The translations under genes and the position numbers were made by a program. Shown here one piece after another: positions 25,249-33,311 of a DNA stretch of 64,000 nt. Below the pieces are notes generated by a model. That model made no database searches. It was not told where the DNA came from and saw nothing but the letters and a program-made list of their open reading frames with translations. This DNA is from Pseudoramibacter faecis (GTDB lineage Bacteria > Bacillota > Clostridia > Eubacteriales > Eubacteriaceae): positions 1-64,000 of the forward strand of contig NZ_JAYFFI010000005.1 of the NCBI RefSeq assembly GCF_036289405.1, in the 5' to 3' direction. Position 1 is the stretch's first letter. Every line of letters begins with the position of its first letter.

Positions 25249-25275
25249 CCGGCAATCCCTTCTGCCGGTTTTTTT
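25249..25275 (+). terminator. Plus-strand hairpin with T-run between the HTH gene and hsdM
   Basis: CCGGCA and TGCCGG flank an eight-base loop and are followed by seven T on the plus strand. No plus-strand gene precedes it, as hsdM is on the minus strand. It may stop antisense transcripts that would enter from hsdM, or mark an old junction. Confidence 0.55.
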
Positions 25276-25315
25276 ATTTTATCTGATCCGCTGTCCAATA
25301 GTCAGGACTGCACGC

Positions 25316-25525
25316 TTAGTTTTGCTCCTTGTCGGTGCTTTCCTCGGCGGCACCTCCGGAGCGAATCCACTCGTCAACTTCGCTGAGCTTGAACTTCCAG
25401 AGCCGACCGACCTTGTAAGCGGGCATGTTGCGTTTGTTAATCCACTGCATAATGCTTTCCCGCCCTACGCCGAGATATTCCTGTACCTCTTTGAGCGTTG
25501 ACCATTTTTCTATGTTCTTATCCAC
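25316..25525 (-). CDS. Small helix-turn-helix (excisionase-type) DNA-binding protein
   Basis: A 69-residue protein with a MerR-like winged HTH of the excisionase group: WSTLKEVQEYLGVGRESIMQWI followed by the wing PAYKVGRLWKFKLSEVDEW. Such proteins often sit in front of type I restriction genes and probably regulate them. GTG is the start, preceded by AAGGAGACG, and it overlaps the end of the upstream gene by eight bases. It lies 85 bases before hsdM. A recombination-directionality role is possible but no integrase is present. Confidence 0.82.
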   Translation of the reverse strand: MDKNIEKWSTLKEVQEYLGVGRESIMQWINKRNMPAYKVGRLWKFKLSEVDEWIRSGGAAEESTDKEQN

Positions 25526-26375
25526 GTTCGTCTCCTTCTTCTGTGTCCTGGAATGCTACCTGAATCCTAACGTTAAAATCCCATCGCTTGTTCGGAAAGC
25601 AGTTATTGCCGTTAGCGTCCTGCATTTCCCACTTGCAGTCATAATTACCTTCAAAGCCGCGGGCATCAATGTCTGTGGCTATTTTTGCAAATCCGCCCGG
25701 CGCCGTATCTGGTATGGAGATGACCGTGAGGATGGGTCTTGGATGTATCTCACCCTGATTCATAAGCACAAGTTGCCGATTCTGCCATGCCACTTTTCCG
25801 CAGTTCTGCATTTTCCATTCATGATGGATGAGCTCATAGCAGTCTGCGTCATGGGTTCTTCCTTCAAATTCGACAAGAACATCATCACCCTGATATAGCG
25901 GCCCTTTAATATCTGATGCTTTAACCTGCTCACCATTGAGCAGGGACTGGTATGTACCCCAGACATCAATGTCTACATCTTCCTGATCTTCAGTAATAAA
26001 GCGGCTGAACTGTATTGCCAGGGCTCTGGCGAACTTTTCCCTGTCTGCTATCACACCTATAGGGATACCGAACCTTGCCATGCAAGCTTCGAAGGTATCC
26101 ATGTTCAGATTCGCTTCTATATATTTCGCCAGCCCTTCAAGGTCTATTGGATTAGGGAACTTCTGCTTTATATCTGGAGTGATCGCCTGATTGAGAGCGT
26201 ACCGTCGTTCCTTTTCAAGATAACGGTTCGTCTGGTGATGCACATTCTCAGACAGAAAAAAATACCGGTTTCCGGCGGCATTGAACATCTTGACGATATA
26301 GACACCTTGATTCTTCTGATTATCCAGAAAGTCATACAGGCCACCCAAAAACTCATAGCTCTTAATGCCAACCAC
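25518..26375 (-). CDS. Protein with C-terminal NBR1-like Ig domain
   Basis: A 285-residue protein with no membrane segment. Residues about 165-276 read as an NBR1-type (next to BRCA1) immunoglobulin-like domain: HEWKMQNCGKVAW, then a conserved IP..APGG turn, EGNYDCKWEMQDANGN and a final strand DFNVRIQVAF. The N-terminal part (about 60-130) is helical, including FEACMARFGIPIGVIADREKFARALA, and I do not recognise it. In eukaryotes the Ig domain binds protein partners; bacterial examples are little studied. The GTG start sits directly against its GGGAGG, an awkward spacing, so an ATT a few codons on could be used. It is the first gene of the defence run. Confidence 0.7.
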   Translation of the reverse strand: MVGIKSYEFLGGLYDFLDNQKNQGVYIVKMFNAAGNRYFFLSENVHHQTNRYLEKERRYALNQAITPDIKQKFPNPIDLEGLAKYIEANLNMDTFEACMARFGIPIGVIADREKFARALAIQFSRFITEDQEDVDIDVWGTYQSLLNGEQVKASDIKGPLYQGDDVLVEFEGRTHDADCYELIHHEWKMQNCGKVAWQNRQLVLMNQGEIHPRPILTVISIPDTAPGGFAKIATDIDARGFEGNYDCKWEMQDANGNNCFPNKRWDFNVRIQVAFQDTEEGDERG

Positions 26376-26393
26376 CTCCCGGCGCCTGAAAAA

Positions 26394-26452
26394 TACCTGA
26401 TCCGCTACCTACGCTACCTGATTTCTATCCTTCTGCCTGTTTTCCACTACCT
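26394..26452. repeat. Short direct repeats (CTACCT / AGGTAG) upstream of the defence run
   Basis: CTACCT occurs at 26405, 26414 and 26447, and TACCT at 26394. Two copies extend to TACCTGAT (26394 and 26415). They lie just upstream of the GTG of the Ig-domain gene and may be an operator array for the HTH protein encoded next, or a chance cluster. Confidence 0.35.
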
Positions 26453-26622
26453 AACGCCTACCCGACAATAAGGGCAGTTGTTCGAAGGGACCCTGAAGAC
26501 AACAAAAGACAGACTCTAAAAACAATTATACGAGCTTCTTATGAATAAATCAAGCTGATAAGAGTTACAAGGCTGTTAACAGGAATAAATCGACAAAAAC
26601 AAGCAAAGACGGAGGTGAAAAA

Positions 26623-26814
26623 GTGACTCACAAAGATAAGGAAATGTGGCGTATCAACATCGAGAACGACGCTGACATAGTTTGCTCCATGTATGGATGT
26701 GAGACAGCTACTTCAGTATTCCACAGATACGACGCTACCTGTTTCGATAATCTCAGCCCTTCCTACTACGAGGAAGTTTTCGGGGATCTCGAACTGATGA
26801 TCAATGACAATTAA
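26623..26814 (+). CDS. Small hypothetical protein of integrative-element type
   Basis: A 63-residue acidic protein, start GTG with GGAGGTG at good spacing. It begins MTHKDKEMWRINIENDAD and ends with a segment on tyrosine and glutamate (SYYEEVFGDLE). Small proteins of this look are common in integrative elements of Clostridia, where their role is unknown. It is divergent from the Ig-domain gene and is followed by a sigma-like gene. I claim no function. Confidence 0.6.
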   Translation: MTHKDKEMWRINIENDADIVCSMYGCETATSVFHRYDATCFDNLSPSYYEEVFGDLELMINDN

Positions 26815-26935
26815 GCATTCTTCGCCCTGAGCAAGGCATAAAACTACTCGCCGCCATAGCGGTTCACCCCGGCATGCAGAGGTGGTCCGAGCTGCTCTGG
26901 CGGTCACAAGTGAATATGCAACACTAGCTTACGGA

Positions 26936-26995
26936 CATAGCTGGCCATTCGAAACAGGTTCATTCCCGTTTCGGACAGGTCAGCTATGCCTTTTT
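26936..26995 (+). terminator. Long stem-loop with T-run before the sigma-like gene
   Basis: CATAGCTG pairs with CAGCTATG at 26981-26988, and CGAAAC with GTTTCG inside it; five T follow. It lies 45 bases upstream of the ATG at 27041, so it may be an attenuator or the terminator of the small gene before it. Confidence 0.55.
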
Positions 26996-27040
26996 GCATT
27001 TTTGCCCTTCCGGCTCGGGAACGACCGGAAAGGACAAACA

Positions 27041-27559
27041 ATGCAAAACAAAGACAATCATCTTAATCCCAACCGTATCTACATCAAGTCCGAGCACAGG
27101 TGGATTGACGTCAGCGAGGACTACTACCGCGACCACACTCGATTCCGTGACGCGTTCCGCAAACGCCACCAAGAGCATGGGCAGTGCGTCTGCCCGAGAA
27201 GAAAATTCTGGCTGTGCGACACGGACTGCGCGAACTGCGAATTCAGGCGCGCCGGAGACATGCTTTCTCTTAATTACGAAGTTGAAAACAGTGACGGTGA
27301 AACCTGCACACTCGGTGACATAATCCCAGACAACGCTCCTCTTATCGCGGATGTCCTCGCCGACAAGGACGAACTGGATCAGCTCATCAAGCGTCTGCAG
27401 GAACTGATGCCGGAGGCTATAAAGATCGGTAATCTTCGTCTGGAGGGTCTTTCCGATGAGGCCATCGCCGACATCATCGGGATCAAACGGACAACCTTCC
27501 GTTCACGCCTGGATAAGGTAAAAGAAACGCTTTCCAAAGAATTCCCCGACTGGTTCTAA
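27041..27559 (+). CDS. Sigma-70-like / HTH DNA-binding protein of a mobile element
   Basis: A 172-residue protein. The C-terminal 60 residues form a sigma region 4-like helix-turn-helix (LRLEGLSDEAIADIIGIKRTTFRSRLDKV). The middle has a cysteine cluster (CVCPRRKFWLCDTDCANCEF), probably a zinc site, followed by DGETCTLGDIIPD as in sigma-like proteins of integrative elements in Clostridia. I start it at 27041, where AAAGGAC precedes the ATG; an upstream in-frame extension covers the stem-loop and looks non-coding. It may direct transcription of element genes. The element itself is no longer complete here. Confidence 0.7.
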   Translation: MQNKDNHLNPNRIYIKSEHRWIDVSEDYYRDHTRFRDAFRKRHQEHGQCVCPRRKFWLCDTDCANCEFRRAGDMLSLNYEVENSDGETCTLGDIIPDNAPLIADVLADKDELDQLIKRLQELMPEAIKIGNLRLEGLSDEAIADIIGIKRTTFRSRLDKVKETLSKEFPDWF

Positions 27560-27698
27560 TCGTCTGCTCCGGCTGCCTGCCCAGGTGGCCGGAGCTTTTT
27601 TCAAAATTTCTTCTCTTTCCTTCGTCAAAACGGCCGCCTCGCCTCCAGTGGGAAGTGTAAGGAGCACGAACTCAGGATGCTCCGGATTGGAGGTAGCG

Positions 27699-27905
27699 AT
27701 GAACAAGACACGCAACAGAAGCCCGGCAGACATGGAGGTGATCGCAGTTCTATTCGCGATCAGTCACGTGTCAGTCAGGCTGGCAAGGAATCTGACCATC
27801 CTTGCCGCAGACAGTCAATCCGAGGAAGGAGGAAAAGAGAATGTCAAAAATGGCCGATCTGGATCAAACCATCAAAGACCTGCGCGATGCCGCCGCTATT
27901 ATTAA
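27699..27905 (+). CDS. Small basic hypothetical protein of mobile-element type
   Basis: A 68-residue protein starting MNKTRNRSPADMEVIAVLF with GGAGG before the ATG. Similar small proteins with a short hydrophobic segment and a basic tail recur in integrative elements and plasmids of Firmicutes; the role is unknown. It overlaps the next tiny frame at 27841 by 65 bases, a layout usual for such pairs. Confidence 0.5.
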   Translation: MNKTRNRSPADMEVIAVLFAISHVSVRLARNLTILAADSQSEEGGKENVKNGRSGSNHQRPARCRRYY

Positions 27906-27921
27906 TGACGCGGCAGACTAG
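27841..27921 (+). pseudogene. Truncated element protein, stopped by an in-frame TAG
   Basis: ATG with GGAAGGAGG upstream opens a frame of 26 codons (MSKMADLDQTIKDLRDAAAI...). Its start resembles the longer element proteins that begin MSKMAELD. The frame ends at TAG (27919) and then continues open for about 44 more codons starting LARQFSGF, which is where the longer proteins go on. A Ser or Leu codon changed to amber would explain it. Called as a remnant. Confidence 0.45.
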
Positions 27922-28096
27922 CTCGCCCGGCAGTTCTCCGGGTTTAATATAGATTTGAACACTACACCAAAAATGAACGAGTCGACGAAAGATCGCGCCT
28001 TGCCCTTTGCTTCTATTTCATCTGTTGTTGCCATCCCATTCTCGCTTTCTTAAATGCTCGTTGTTGATTGAATGATCCCATCGCCGCGAAGCAAAC

Positions 28097-28124
28097 CAAA
28101 AGAACCATCGGATTCCCCGATGGT
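28097..28124 (-). terminator. Intrinsic terminator after the patatin-like gene
   Basis: ACCATCGG and CCGATGGT pair across a short loop, with a T-rich tail on the minus strand. It lies a few bases past the stop at 28130. Confidence 0.75.
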
Positions 28125-28129
28125 TTTAA

Positions 28130-28993
28130 TCATTGCCACTTTTCGATAAAGGCGGGAATCGCCGCCGCATCGCGCAGCCCTTTTTGATACAGCGCTTCGG
28201 AGGCTTCCGGCGTTTTGCCGAAGGTCTTCATCCCGGCAATGTCATCCGGTGCCACAATGAGCGCGCGGCCATCCTTCTCCAGCGCCAGGGCACGGCGCAG
28301 TTCGCGGTTGTAAGTTGCCGCGCGTCTGGCAAAGGCCCGCGACGCGCTGCGAAACTGCCGGCGCATCAGTCTGGCCTGGCGACGGTCGTGCACATCCGTC
28401 CTGAAATAATGCTTCGGCCGGGTCAGAATCACCACCACCGCATCACAGCCATCGGCAAAGGCTCTTGCGATCGGCATCGGATCCGAAATGGCGCCGTCAT
28501 AATAAAATCGACCGTTCAGCGGGAAAGGCCTGCAAAACACCGGCACCGAACAGCTCGCCATAATAATCCGGTAATCATCCTGAGCCATAGCTTCCTTGCC
28601 GAAATAAACCGCCTGCCCCGTTTCGGCGTCCGTCGCCACGATCGTACAAGGTGCGGGGTTAGCCATCAGTCCGGGGAAATCAAGCGGATACTCGCCATCC
28701 GAATTGGATAAAGTCCCATAAACATAGCGCAGATCAATCACCGATCCGGTGCGCGCGAACACGCCCAGACTCGAGTATTCCTTTCTCAGGCAATAATTCG
28801 TGTAGTATTCGTGGTTGCGGCCGCGCTGACCGGCCAAAAAACTCGTGACGTTGGCACTGCCTGCCGAAATGCCATAGGCCGCATCAAACTGCACGCCCAA
28901 ATCCAAGCACCGGTCGAGAACGCCGGCGCCGTACACGGCGCGCTGTCCGCCGCCAACGTCGATCACGCCGATTTTTTTTACTCTTGCTTTCAA
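28130..28993 (-). CDS. Patatin-like phospholipase
   Basis: A 287-residue patatin-fold acyl hydrolase of the YjjU/RssA type. The glycine-rich oxyanion loop VIDVGGGQRAVYGAGVLD, the nucleophile GISAG (Ser about 44) and the catalytic DGA in FYYDGAISDP (Asp about 165) form the Ser-Asp dyad. Length is typical. There is no signal peptide, so it acts in the cytoplasm or at the inner face of the membrane. Substrate is unknown. The C-terminal third is basic and arginine-rich (RRQARLMRRQFR). Confidence 0.88.
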   Translation of the reverse strand: MKARVKKIGVIDVGGGQRAVYGAGVLDRCLDLGVQFDAAYGISAGSANVTSFLAGQRGRNHEYYTNYCLRKEYSSLGVFARTGSVIDLRYVYGTLSNSDGEYPLDFPGLMANPAPCTIVATDAETGQAVYFGKEAMAQDDYRIIMASCSVPVFCRPFPLNGRFYYDGAISDPMPIARAFADGCDAVVVILTRPKHYFRTDVHDRRQARLMRRQFRSASRAFARRAATYNRELRRALALEKDGRALIVAPDDIAGMKTFGKTPEASEALYQKGLRDAAAIPAFIEKWQ

Positions 28994-29140
28994 GATATAC
29001 TTCTTTCTAGATATCGCTTTGCCCGCACGACAAAGTTTTTAATCCATTGACTTTAACTATATTATTTTATCACGCCCGCTCTTTTATCGATAGCCGAAAT
29101 TTTTGTCGAATTTATCACTATTTTTTATTCTATTTTTGTA

Positions 29141-29169
29141 TTGATTACATTTTTAAATCTTTCTATAAT
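29141..29169 (+). promoter_or_regulatory. Sigma-A type promoter of the comG-like operon
   Basis: TTGATT and TATAAT are separated by 17 bases on the plus strand, in an AT-rich stretch. Expected start near 29177 gives a leader of about 80 bases before comGA. The rest of 28994-29255 shows nothing else. Confidence 0.72.
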
Positions 29170-29255
29170 AAAATCAATAAATCATCATGATTTTCGATTT
29201 TTAGCGTTCTCTAATACAGAACCCTTTTGCTTTCTCAGATTCGTCAGGTAGTCCC

Positions 29256-30467
29256 ATGGGTAAATTTTCCGATAGGCTCGGGCTGCGTCCCGTTCCGGCG
29301 GCACCGGCCTCCGATCCGCCGCAATCGCCTGAACATATTATTGAGCTCTCTCACACCCTGCTTGAACAGGCGGTCGACGCCCGCGCGTCAGACCTTTATC
29401 TCGAAGCTTTTGACAAGAGCAGCTGCCGCATCCGCCTGCGCATCGACGGCGTGCTCCACCTTTGGACCGCCTTGTCCCAGCCGGATTTTAACGGCTTGCT
29501 CACCCGTTTCAAGGTGCTGGCTCAGATGGACATCGCCGACAAGCTTCGTCCCCAGGATGGCAGTTTCCGTTACACCCTTGGCGGGGACATCATCAATATC
29601 CGCGTGAGCACCCTGCCTTTGCTTGACGGCGAGCATTTGGTGCTGCGCCTTTTCGATACGAGGCGCTATCTGCAAAGTTTTTCGGCGTTGGGGTTTTTCC
29701 CGGACGACGCCCGCAAGGTCAGCCATCTGCTCACCTGCCGACATGGCCTCATCGTCGTTGCCGGGGCCACGGGCTCCGGCAAGACGGCCACGGTCTTTTC
29801 CATGCTTAATGAACTGAATCAAAGCGCGCGCCACATCCTCACCCTGGAAGATCCGGTGGAAATCCGCCTGCCCGGGCTTTCCCAGATGGCCATCAACCGC
29901 AGGCAGGGACTCGACTTCGAAACCGGCCTGCGGGCTATTCTGCGCCAGGACCCGGACGTGATCGTCATCGGCGAAATCCGGGACGAAGCCTCGGCTCTCG
30001 CCGCCGTGCGCGCAGCAATGACCGGGCATTTGGTGATCACCACGCTTCACACCCGCAATATCGCCGCGACCCTGGACCGCCTGGTTAATCTCGGCGTACC
30101 GCCCTATCTGATTGCCGATACGCTCATTGGCATCATCTCGCAGAAACTGGTGCGCAGGCTCTGTCCTCATTGCAAAACAAAGGTTGCCGACGTCGAGCCC
30201 CTGCGCCGCCTTTGGCATCTGCCGCAGACCGCCGATCCCCACCGCGCCGGCCAGTGCGCGCACTGCCGAAAAACCGGACATTGGGAGCGGACGGGCATTT
30301 TTGAAGTGATCGATTTATCCCGCGGGCGAAAACTGCTCGATGCGGCTTTGCTGCACGGCGACCGCCGGGCCTGGCGGGGCCATTATCGCCCGTTCGCGGC
30401 ATCCCTTGCCGCGTGGATCGCAAGGGGGGAGGTGGACGATGAAGAAGCGCGTCAGGTTCTCCTTTAG
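29256..30467 (+). CDS. comGA: ComGA/PilB-type pilus assembly ATPase
   Basis: A 403-residue secretion ATPase of the GspE/PilB family that powers pseudopilus extension at the inner membrane. Walker A GATGSGKT (about 170-177), the Asp box LTLEDPVEI, Walker B DVIVIGEIRD and the His box ITTLHTRN are present, and CPHC...CAHC near residues 305-335 form the zinc site. It is short for PilB because the N-terminal domain is missing, as in ComGA. First of seven genes in the comG order. The ribosome site before this ATG is weak. Confidence 0.88.
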   Translation: MGKFSDRLGLRPVPAAPASDPPQSPEHIIELSHTLLEQAVDARASDLYLEAFDKSSCRIRLRIDGVLHLWTALSQPDFNGLLTRFKVLAQMDIADKLRPQDGSFRYTLGGDIINIRVSTLPLLDGEHLVLRLFDTRRYLQSFSALGFFPDDARKVSHLLTCRHGLIVVAGATGSGKTATVFSMLNELNQSARHILTLEDPVEIRLPGLSQMAINRRQGLDFETGLRAILRQDPDVIVIGEIRDEASALAAVRAAMTGHLVITTLHTRNIAATLDRLVNLGVPPYLIADTLIGIISQKLVRRLCPHCKTKVADVEPLRRLWHLPQTADPHRAGQCAHCRKTGHWERTGIFEVIDLSRGRKLLDAALLHGDRRAWRGHYRPFAASLAAWIARGEVDDEEARQVLL

Positions 30468-31527
30468 GTCCGGCCGTTTTCAAACCCTGAGTGCGCAAAA
30501 GCTGGCCGTTTTCTGCGGTCAACTGGGCACCATGCTCGGTGCCGGCGTCGGCATTCTGCCCGCCCTGCGCACCATCGCCGAGCGCGAACGGGCCCCGCAT
30601 CTGCAGGATCAGCTGCATCAGGTGGCTCAGGCCATCGCCCGGGGACACCCTTTAGCCGACGCCCTCGAAGATCCGGCCATCGGCGCTTCGCCTTTTCTCG
30701 TCAACATCGTCCGAACCGGCGAAGCCACCGGAGAGCTCGACAGGGTGCTTTTTAATCTTGAAACCTTTTACAGCCGGCAAAGCGACATCCGAAATAACCT
30801 CTTTCAAATTTTTATTTACCCGATCTTTGTGCTCTGCCTAACGGTGGCTGTCACCCATTATCTGGTGCGCACGGTGATGCCGGTGCTTCTCGACTCGCTG
30901 GCGTCCATGGACCGCAGCGTGCCGCCGGGCAGCCAGCTGCTCATCGCTCTAAGCCGCGGCCTCTCCTGGGGACTGCCCGCGGCGATGCTCCTGCTTCTAT
31001 TCGGCGTGCTTTTCGCCCGAGCCCTGCCGCAAGGCAACGCCCTTCGGCAAAGGCTCCACCGGCTGGCGCTGCGCCTGCCGCTTATCGGCCGCCTGTTTTA
31101 CCTGCGCAGCATGGAAATCTTCGCCGATTCCCTGGCCATGATGGTGCGCAGCGGCGTTGCGCTTATTCCGGCTCTTCAGATCGTGTGCCGAAATCTTCAA
31201 AATGATTTTCTGCGCACCCGCTTGAGCCGCACGGCCGCCTTGATCGAAAGCGGCATGAGCCTCACCGAGAGTCTTGAGCGCATCGACGTTCTCGATGCTG
31301 AATTCTTCCAGCTGATCCAGGTCGGCGAAAGCGCCGGCTCCCTGGCTCAGGTGCTAGCCAAGGCCGCCGCCTATTATCACAAGGCCTATCAAAAGCGGTT
31401 TAAACGATTGTCGGCTGTTTTGGAGCCCGCCGTCCTCGTGATCGTCGGTGTGCTCGTCGCCGTCGTCGTCCTGTCTTTTATGTCGATTCTATACGCGATT
31501 TACACCGGCTATGCCAGCCTTCTTTAA
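30439..31527 (+). CDS. comGB: ComGB/PilC-type inner-membrane platform protein
   Basis: A 362-residue GspF/PilC family membrane protein, the platform on which the ATPase builds the pseudopilus. Two repeats of the family domain are visible (LAVFCGQLGTMLGAGV... near the start and IFADSLAMMVRSGVALIPAL in the second half), with three strong hydrophobic helices, the last at the C-terminus. I start it at the ATG at 30439 behind GGGGGAGG; it overlaps the ATPase by 29 bases. An upstream in-frame ATG at 30340 lies deep in the previous gene and is not used. Confidence 0.88.
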   Translation: MKKRVRFSFRSGRFQTLSAQKLAVFCGQLGTMLGAGVGILPALRTIAERERAPHLQDQLHQVAQAIARGHPLADALEDPAIGASPFLVNIVRTGEATGELDRVLFNLETFYSRQSDIRNNLFQIFIYPIFVLCLTVAVTHYLVRTVMPVLLDSLASMDRSVPPGSQLLIALSRGLSWGLPAAMLLLLFGVLFARALPQGNALRQRLHRLALRLPLIGRLFYLRSMEIFADSLAMMVRSGVALIPALQIVCRNLQNDFLRTRLSRTAALIESGMSLTESLERIDVLDAEFFQLIQVGESAGSLAQVLAKAAAYYHKAYQKRFKRLSAVLEPAVLVIVGVLVAVVVLSFMSILYAIYTGYASLL

Positions 31528-31554
31528 AATCGCCCATTCCCAAAGGAGACGCCC

Positions 31555-31950
31555 ATGCAATTTTTGATCTCACCATCCAATCACGCCGATGGCGACGAAG
31601 GTTTTACCCTTACCGAAATGATTATCGTCCTGGTGATCATCGGACTTTTAGCAGCCGTCGCCGTGCCGATCTTCAGCAATATTCTCGAAGACGCCCGAAA
31701 GAAAACCGATGAGGCCAATATGACCGCCATCGAAACTGCGGTGGAAACCTACGAAGCAAAAACCGGTCATCTGCCGGCCGTCTCCGCCGCCTCCGGAACC
31801 AACGCGGCCTATGTCAAGCTGATTGCCCTGCTCAAAAAAGAAAACTACATCCGAAGCAAAGCCACACAGGATCTTGCTGCAAAGGAAAAAGGCAAAATCT
31901 TTGTTTACAACAGCGCGAGCGGCGAAGTCGCTTTGAACAGGGCCCCATGA
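31555..31950 (+). CDS. comGC: ComGC-like major pseudopilin
   Basis: A 131-residue class-III prepilin. After a 16-residue leader comes the cleavage site G|FTLTEMIIVLVIIGLLAAVAVP with Glu5. The hydrophobic helix is followed by a small C-terminal domain with a repeated AIETAVETYEAKTGHLP helix seen in ComGC and GspG proteins. It would be the main subunit of the DNA-uptake or type IV pilus. AAAGGAGACG precedes the ATG. No prepilin peptidase is in the window. Confidence 0.85.
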   Translation: MQFLISPSNHADGDEGFTLTEMIIVLVIIGLLAAVAVPIFSNILEDARKKTDEANMTAIETAVETYEAKTGHLPAVSAASGTNAAYVKLIALLKKENYIRSKATQDLAAKEKGKIFVYNSASGEVALNRAP

Positions 31951-32435
31951 CACGGCAAACGCATGCCGCCGGCTACACCCTCACCGAGATGATCGTGGTG
32001 CTCGTCATTCTGGGACTTGTCACCGGCGGCGTGGCTGTCCTCGGCACCGCGGCATACGGCGCGATGCACAGGACCCGCTTCGAAGCAGAGTGTGCCGAAA
32101 TCCAGTCGGCCTTTGTCGATCTGCGCAATCAGGCGCTGATGTCCGGCTCGCCCTACGGCGCCTACGCCCAAATTCTCGAAGACAAAATTGTCCTAACCCA
32201 TTACCGCGGCGACAACGGCACGAAAGTCGCCCGAACTCTGCCGCTCCAATCGATTCGCATCCAAAATCGGCGGCATCGGCCGATCAGCGTCGTCAATCTG
32301 TCCTTTACCGCAGCGGGCACCATCAGCCGCGGCACCACCCTCTCCCTGAACGGGCCGGGACGGCTCCAATGCTATCTGATTTTCCAGCCGGTGACCGGCC
32401 GTATTTATTTAAGCAATACCCCGCCAAACCCATGA
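31947..32435 (+). CDS. comGD: ComGD-like minor pseudopilin
   Basis: A 162-residue prepilin with a very short leader and the site G|YTLTEMIVVLVILGLVTGG (Glu5 present). The C-terminal domain has alternating strands as in GspH/ComGD proteins. Its ATG overlaps the comGC stop by four bases. Assignment to ComGD is by position and by GspH-like shape. Confidence 0.75.
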   Translation: MTRQTHAAGYTLTEMIVVLVILGLVTGGVAVLGTAAYGAMHRTRFEAECAEIQSAFVDLRNQALMSGSPYGAYAQILEDKIVLTHYRGDNGTKVARTLPLQSIRIQNRRHRPISVVNLSFTAAGTISRGTTLSLNGPGRLQCYLIFQPVTGRIYLSNTPPNP

Positions 32436-32821
32436 AAACTCAACACCCCAACATTCCTTCGGCCGACGGCTTCACCTTGGTGGAAATGCTCGTCGCGCTG
32501 CTCGTTCTCGCCCTGGCCACCGCCGCGCTGCCCTTGCTTTTCGGGGCGGCCTTCGACGCTTTCACCGTCGCCCGGGAGCGGGGTGCCCAGGCCCGGGCAC
32601 TTTCCGCCATCGTGGTTCAGGTCCAGGCGGCCGCCGAGTCCCAGCCCAAGGCTGATATCGGCGCCACTGCCCGACAAATTGCCGCGCGCCACAAGGGTTT
32701 CAGCGCTGCCGTTTCCCCGCTGGAAGATCATCTTTGCGCCCTGACTTTAACCTACCGCGATTCCCGAGGACACACCCATGTCTATCACGCAAAAATTTAC
32801 ACACCGCCGCCCGCGCCATGA
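32432..32821 (+). CDS. comGE: ComGE-like minor pseudopilin
   Basis: A 129-residue prepilin, MKTQHPNIPSADG|FTLVEMLVALLVLALATAALP, with Glu5. The ATG at 32432 overlaps the previous stop by four bases (ATGA). A longer open frame upstream lies in the previous gene and is not used. The body is small and alanine-rich. Named from its place in the operon. Confidence 0.7.
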   Translation: MKTQHPNIPSADGFTLVEMLVALLVLALATAALPLLFGAAFDAFTVARERGAQARALSAIVVQVQAAAESQPKADIGATARQIAARHKGFSAAVSPLEDHLCALTLTYRDSRGHTHVYHAKIYTPPPAP

Positions 32822-33311
32822 CGCCGGCTTTACCCTCGTCGAGCTGCTCGTCACGCTGATGATGCTCACAGCGGTCTGCGGCATCTGCGGGCTTGCCCTG
32901 TCCGTCTTCGTCAAAAGCCTGCCGGCCGTGAGACCCACGGCTGAAGATCAGGCGTTTCAGTCGATCCATCTGTATCTCAAAAATCAACTCGGCGCCAGCT
33001 CCGCCGTCATCATCAAAAACGGCACGGTTTACCTGAAAGATCCCGAAACGCCCGGTTATTATAATTATTACACCCGCAGCGCCGGCGATTTACTGATGCG
33101 GCACAAAGTCGATGCCCATCTGCAAGGCATCGGCGGCGGCGAGACCAGCCAGTTCGCCGCCCGCGTCCGCGATTTTGCCCTGACGCCGTCGTTTGCTGGC
33201 GGCCGCCCCACCGGCCGTTTTCACCTGCGCGTTCAATTCACCGATCGAAACGAAGCTTATGAAACTGATTTGCACTTCCCGGGGGATCCCGCCCAAATCC
33301 AATGCCCATAA
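32778..33311 (+). CDS. comGF: ComGF-like minor pseudopilin
   Basis: A 177-residue prepilin, leader ending DAG|FTLVELLVTLMMLTAVCG, with Glu5. The body (KNQLGASSAVIIKNGTVYL) resembles ComGF/GspJ-type minor pilins. The ATG has GAGGACAC upstream and overlaps the previous gene by 44 bases, a long overlap that still agrees with a coupled operon. An alternative start near 32818 would shorten the leader. Confidence 0.7.
   Translation: MSITQKFTHRRPRHDAGFTLVELLVTLMMLTAVCGICGLALSVFVKSLPAVRPTAEDQAFQSIHLYLKNQLGASSAVIIKNGTVYLKDPETPGYYNYYTRSAGDLLMRHKVDAHLQGIGGGETSQFAARVRDFALTPSFAGGRPTGRFHLRVQFTDRNEAYETDLHFPGDPAQIQCP

Noticed and set aside
25236..26400. CRISPR array or phage attachment site beside the defence island
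   Set aside because: The short AGGTAG repeats are too few and too short for a CRISPR array, and no paired direct repeat around the island was found by eye.
26882..27040. Upstream extension of the sigma-like gene to 26882
   Set aside because: The extension covers a stem-loop and lacks a ribosome site, whereas the ATG at 27041 has one.
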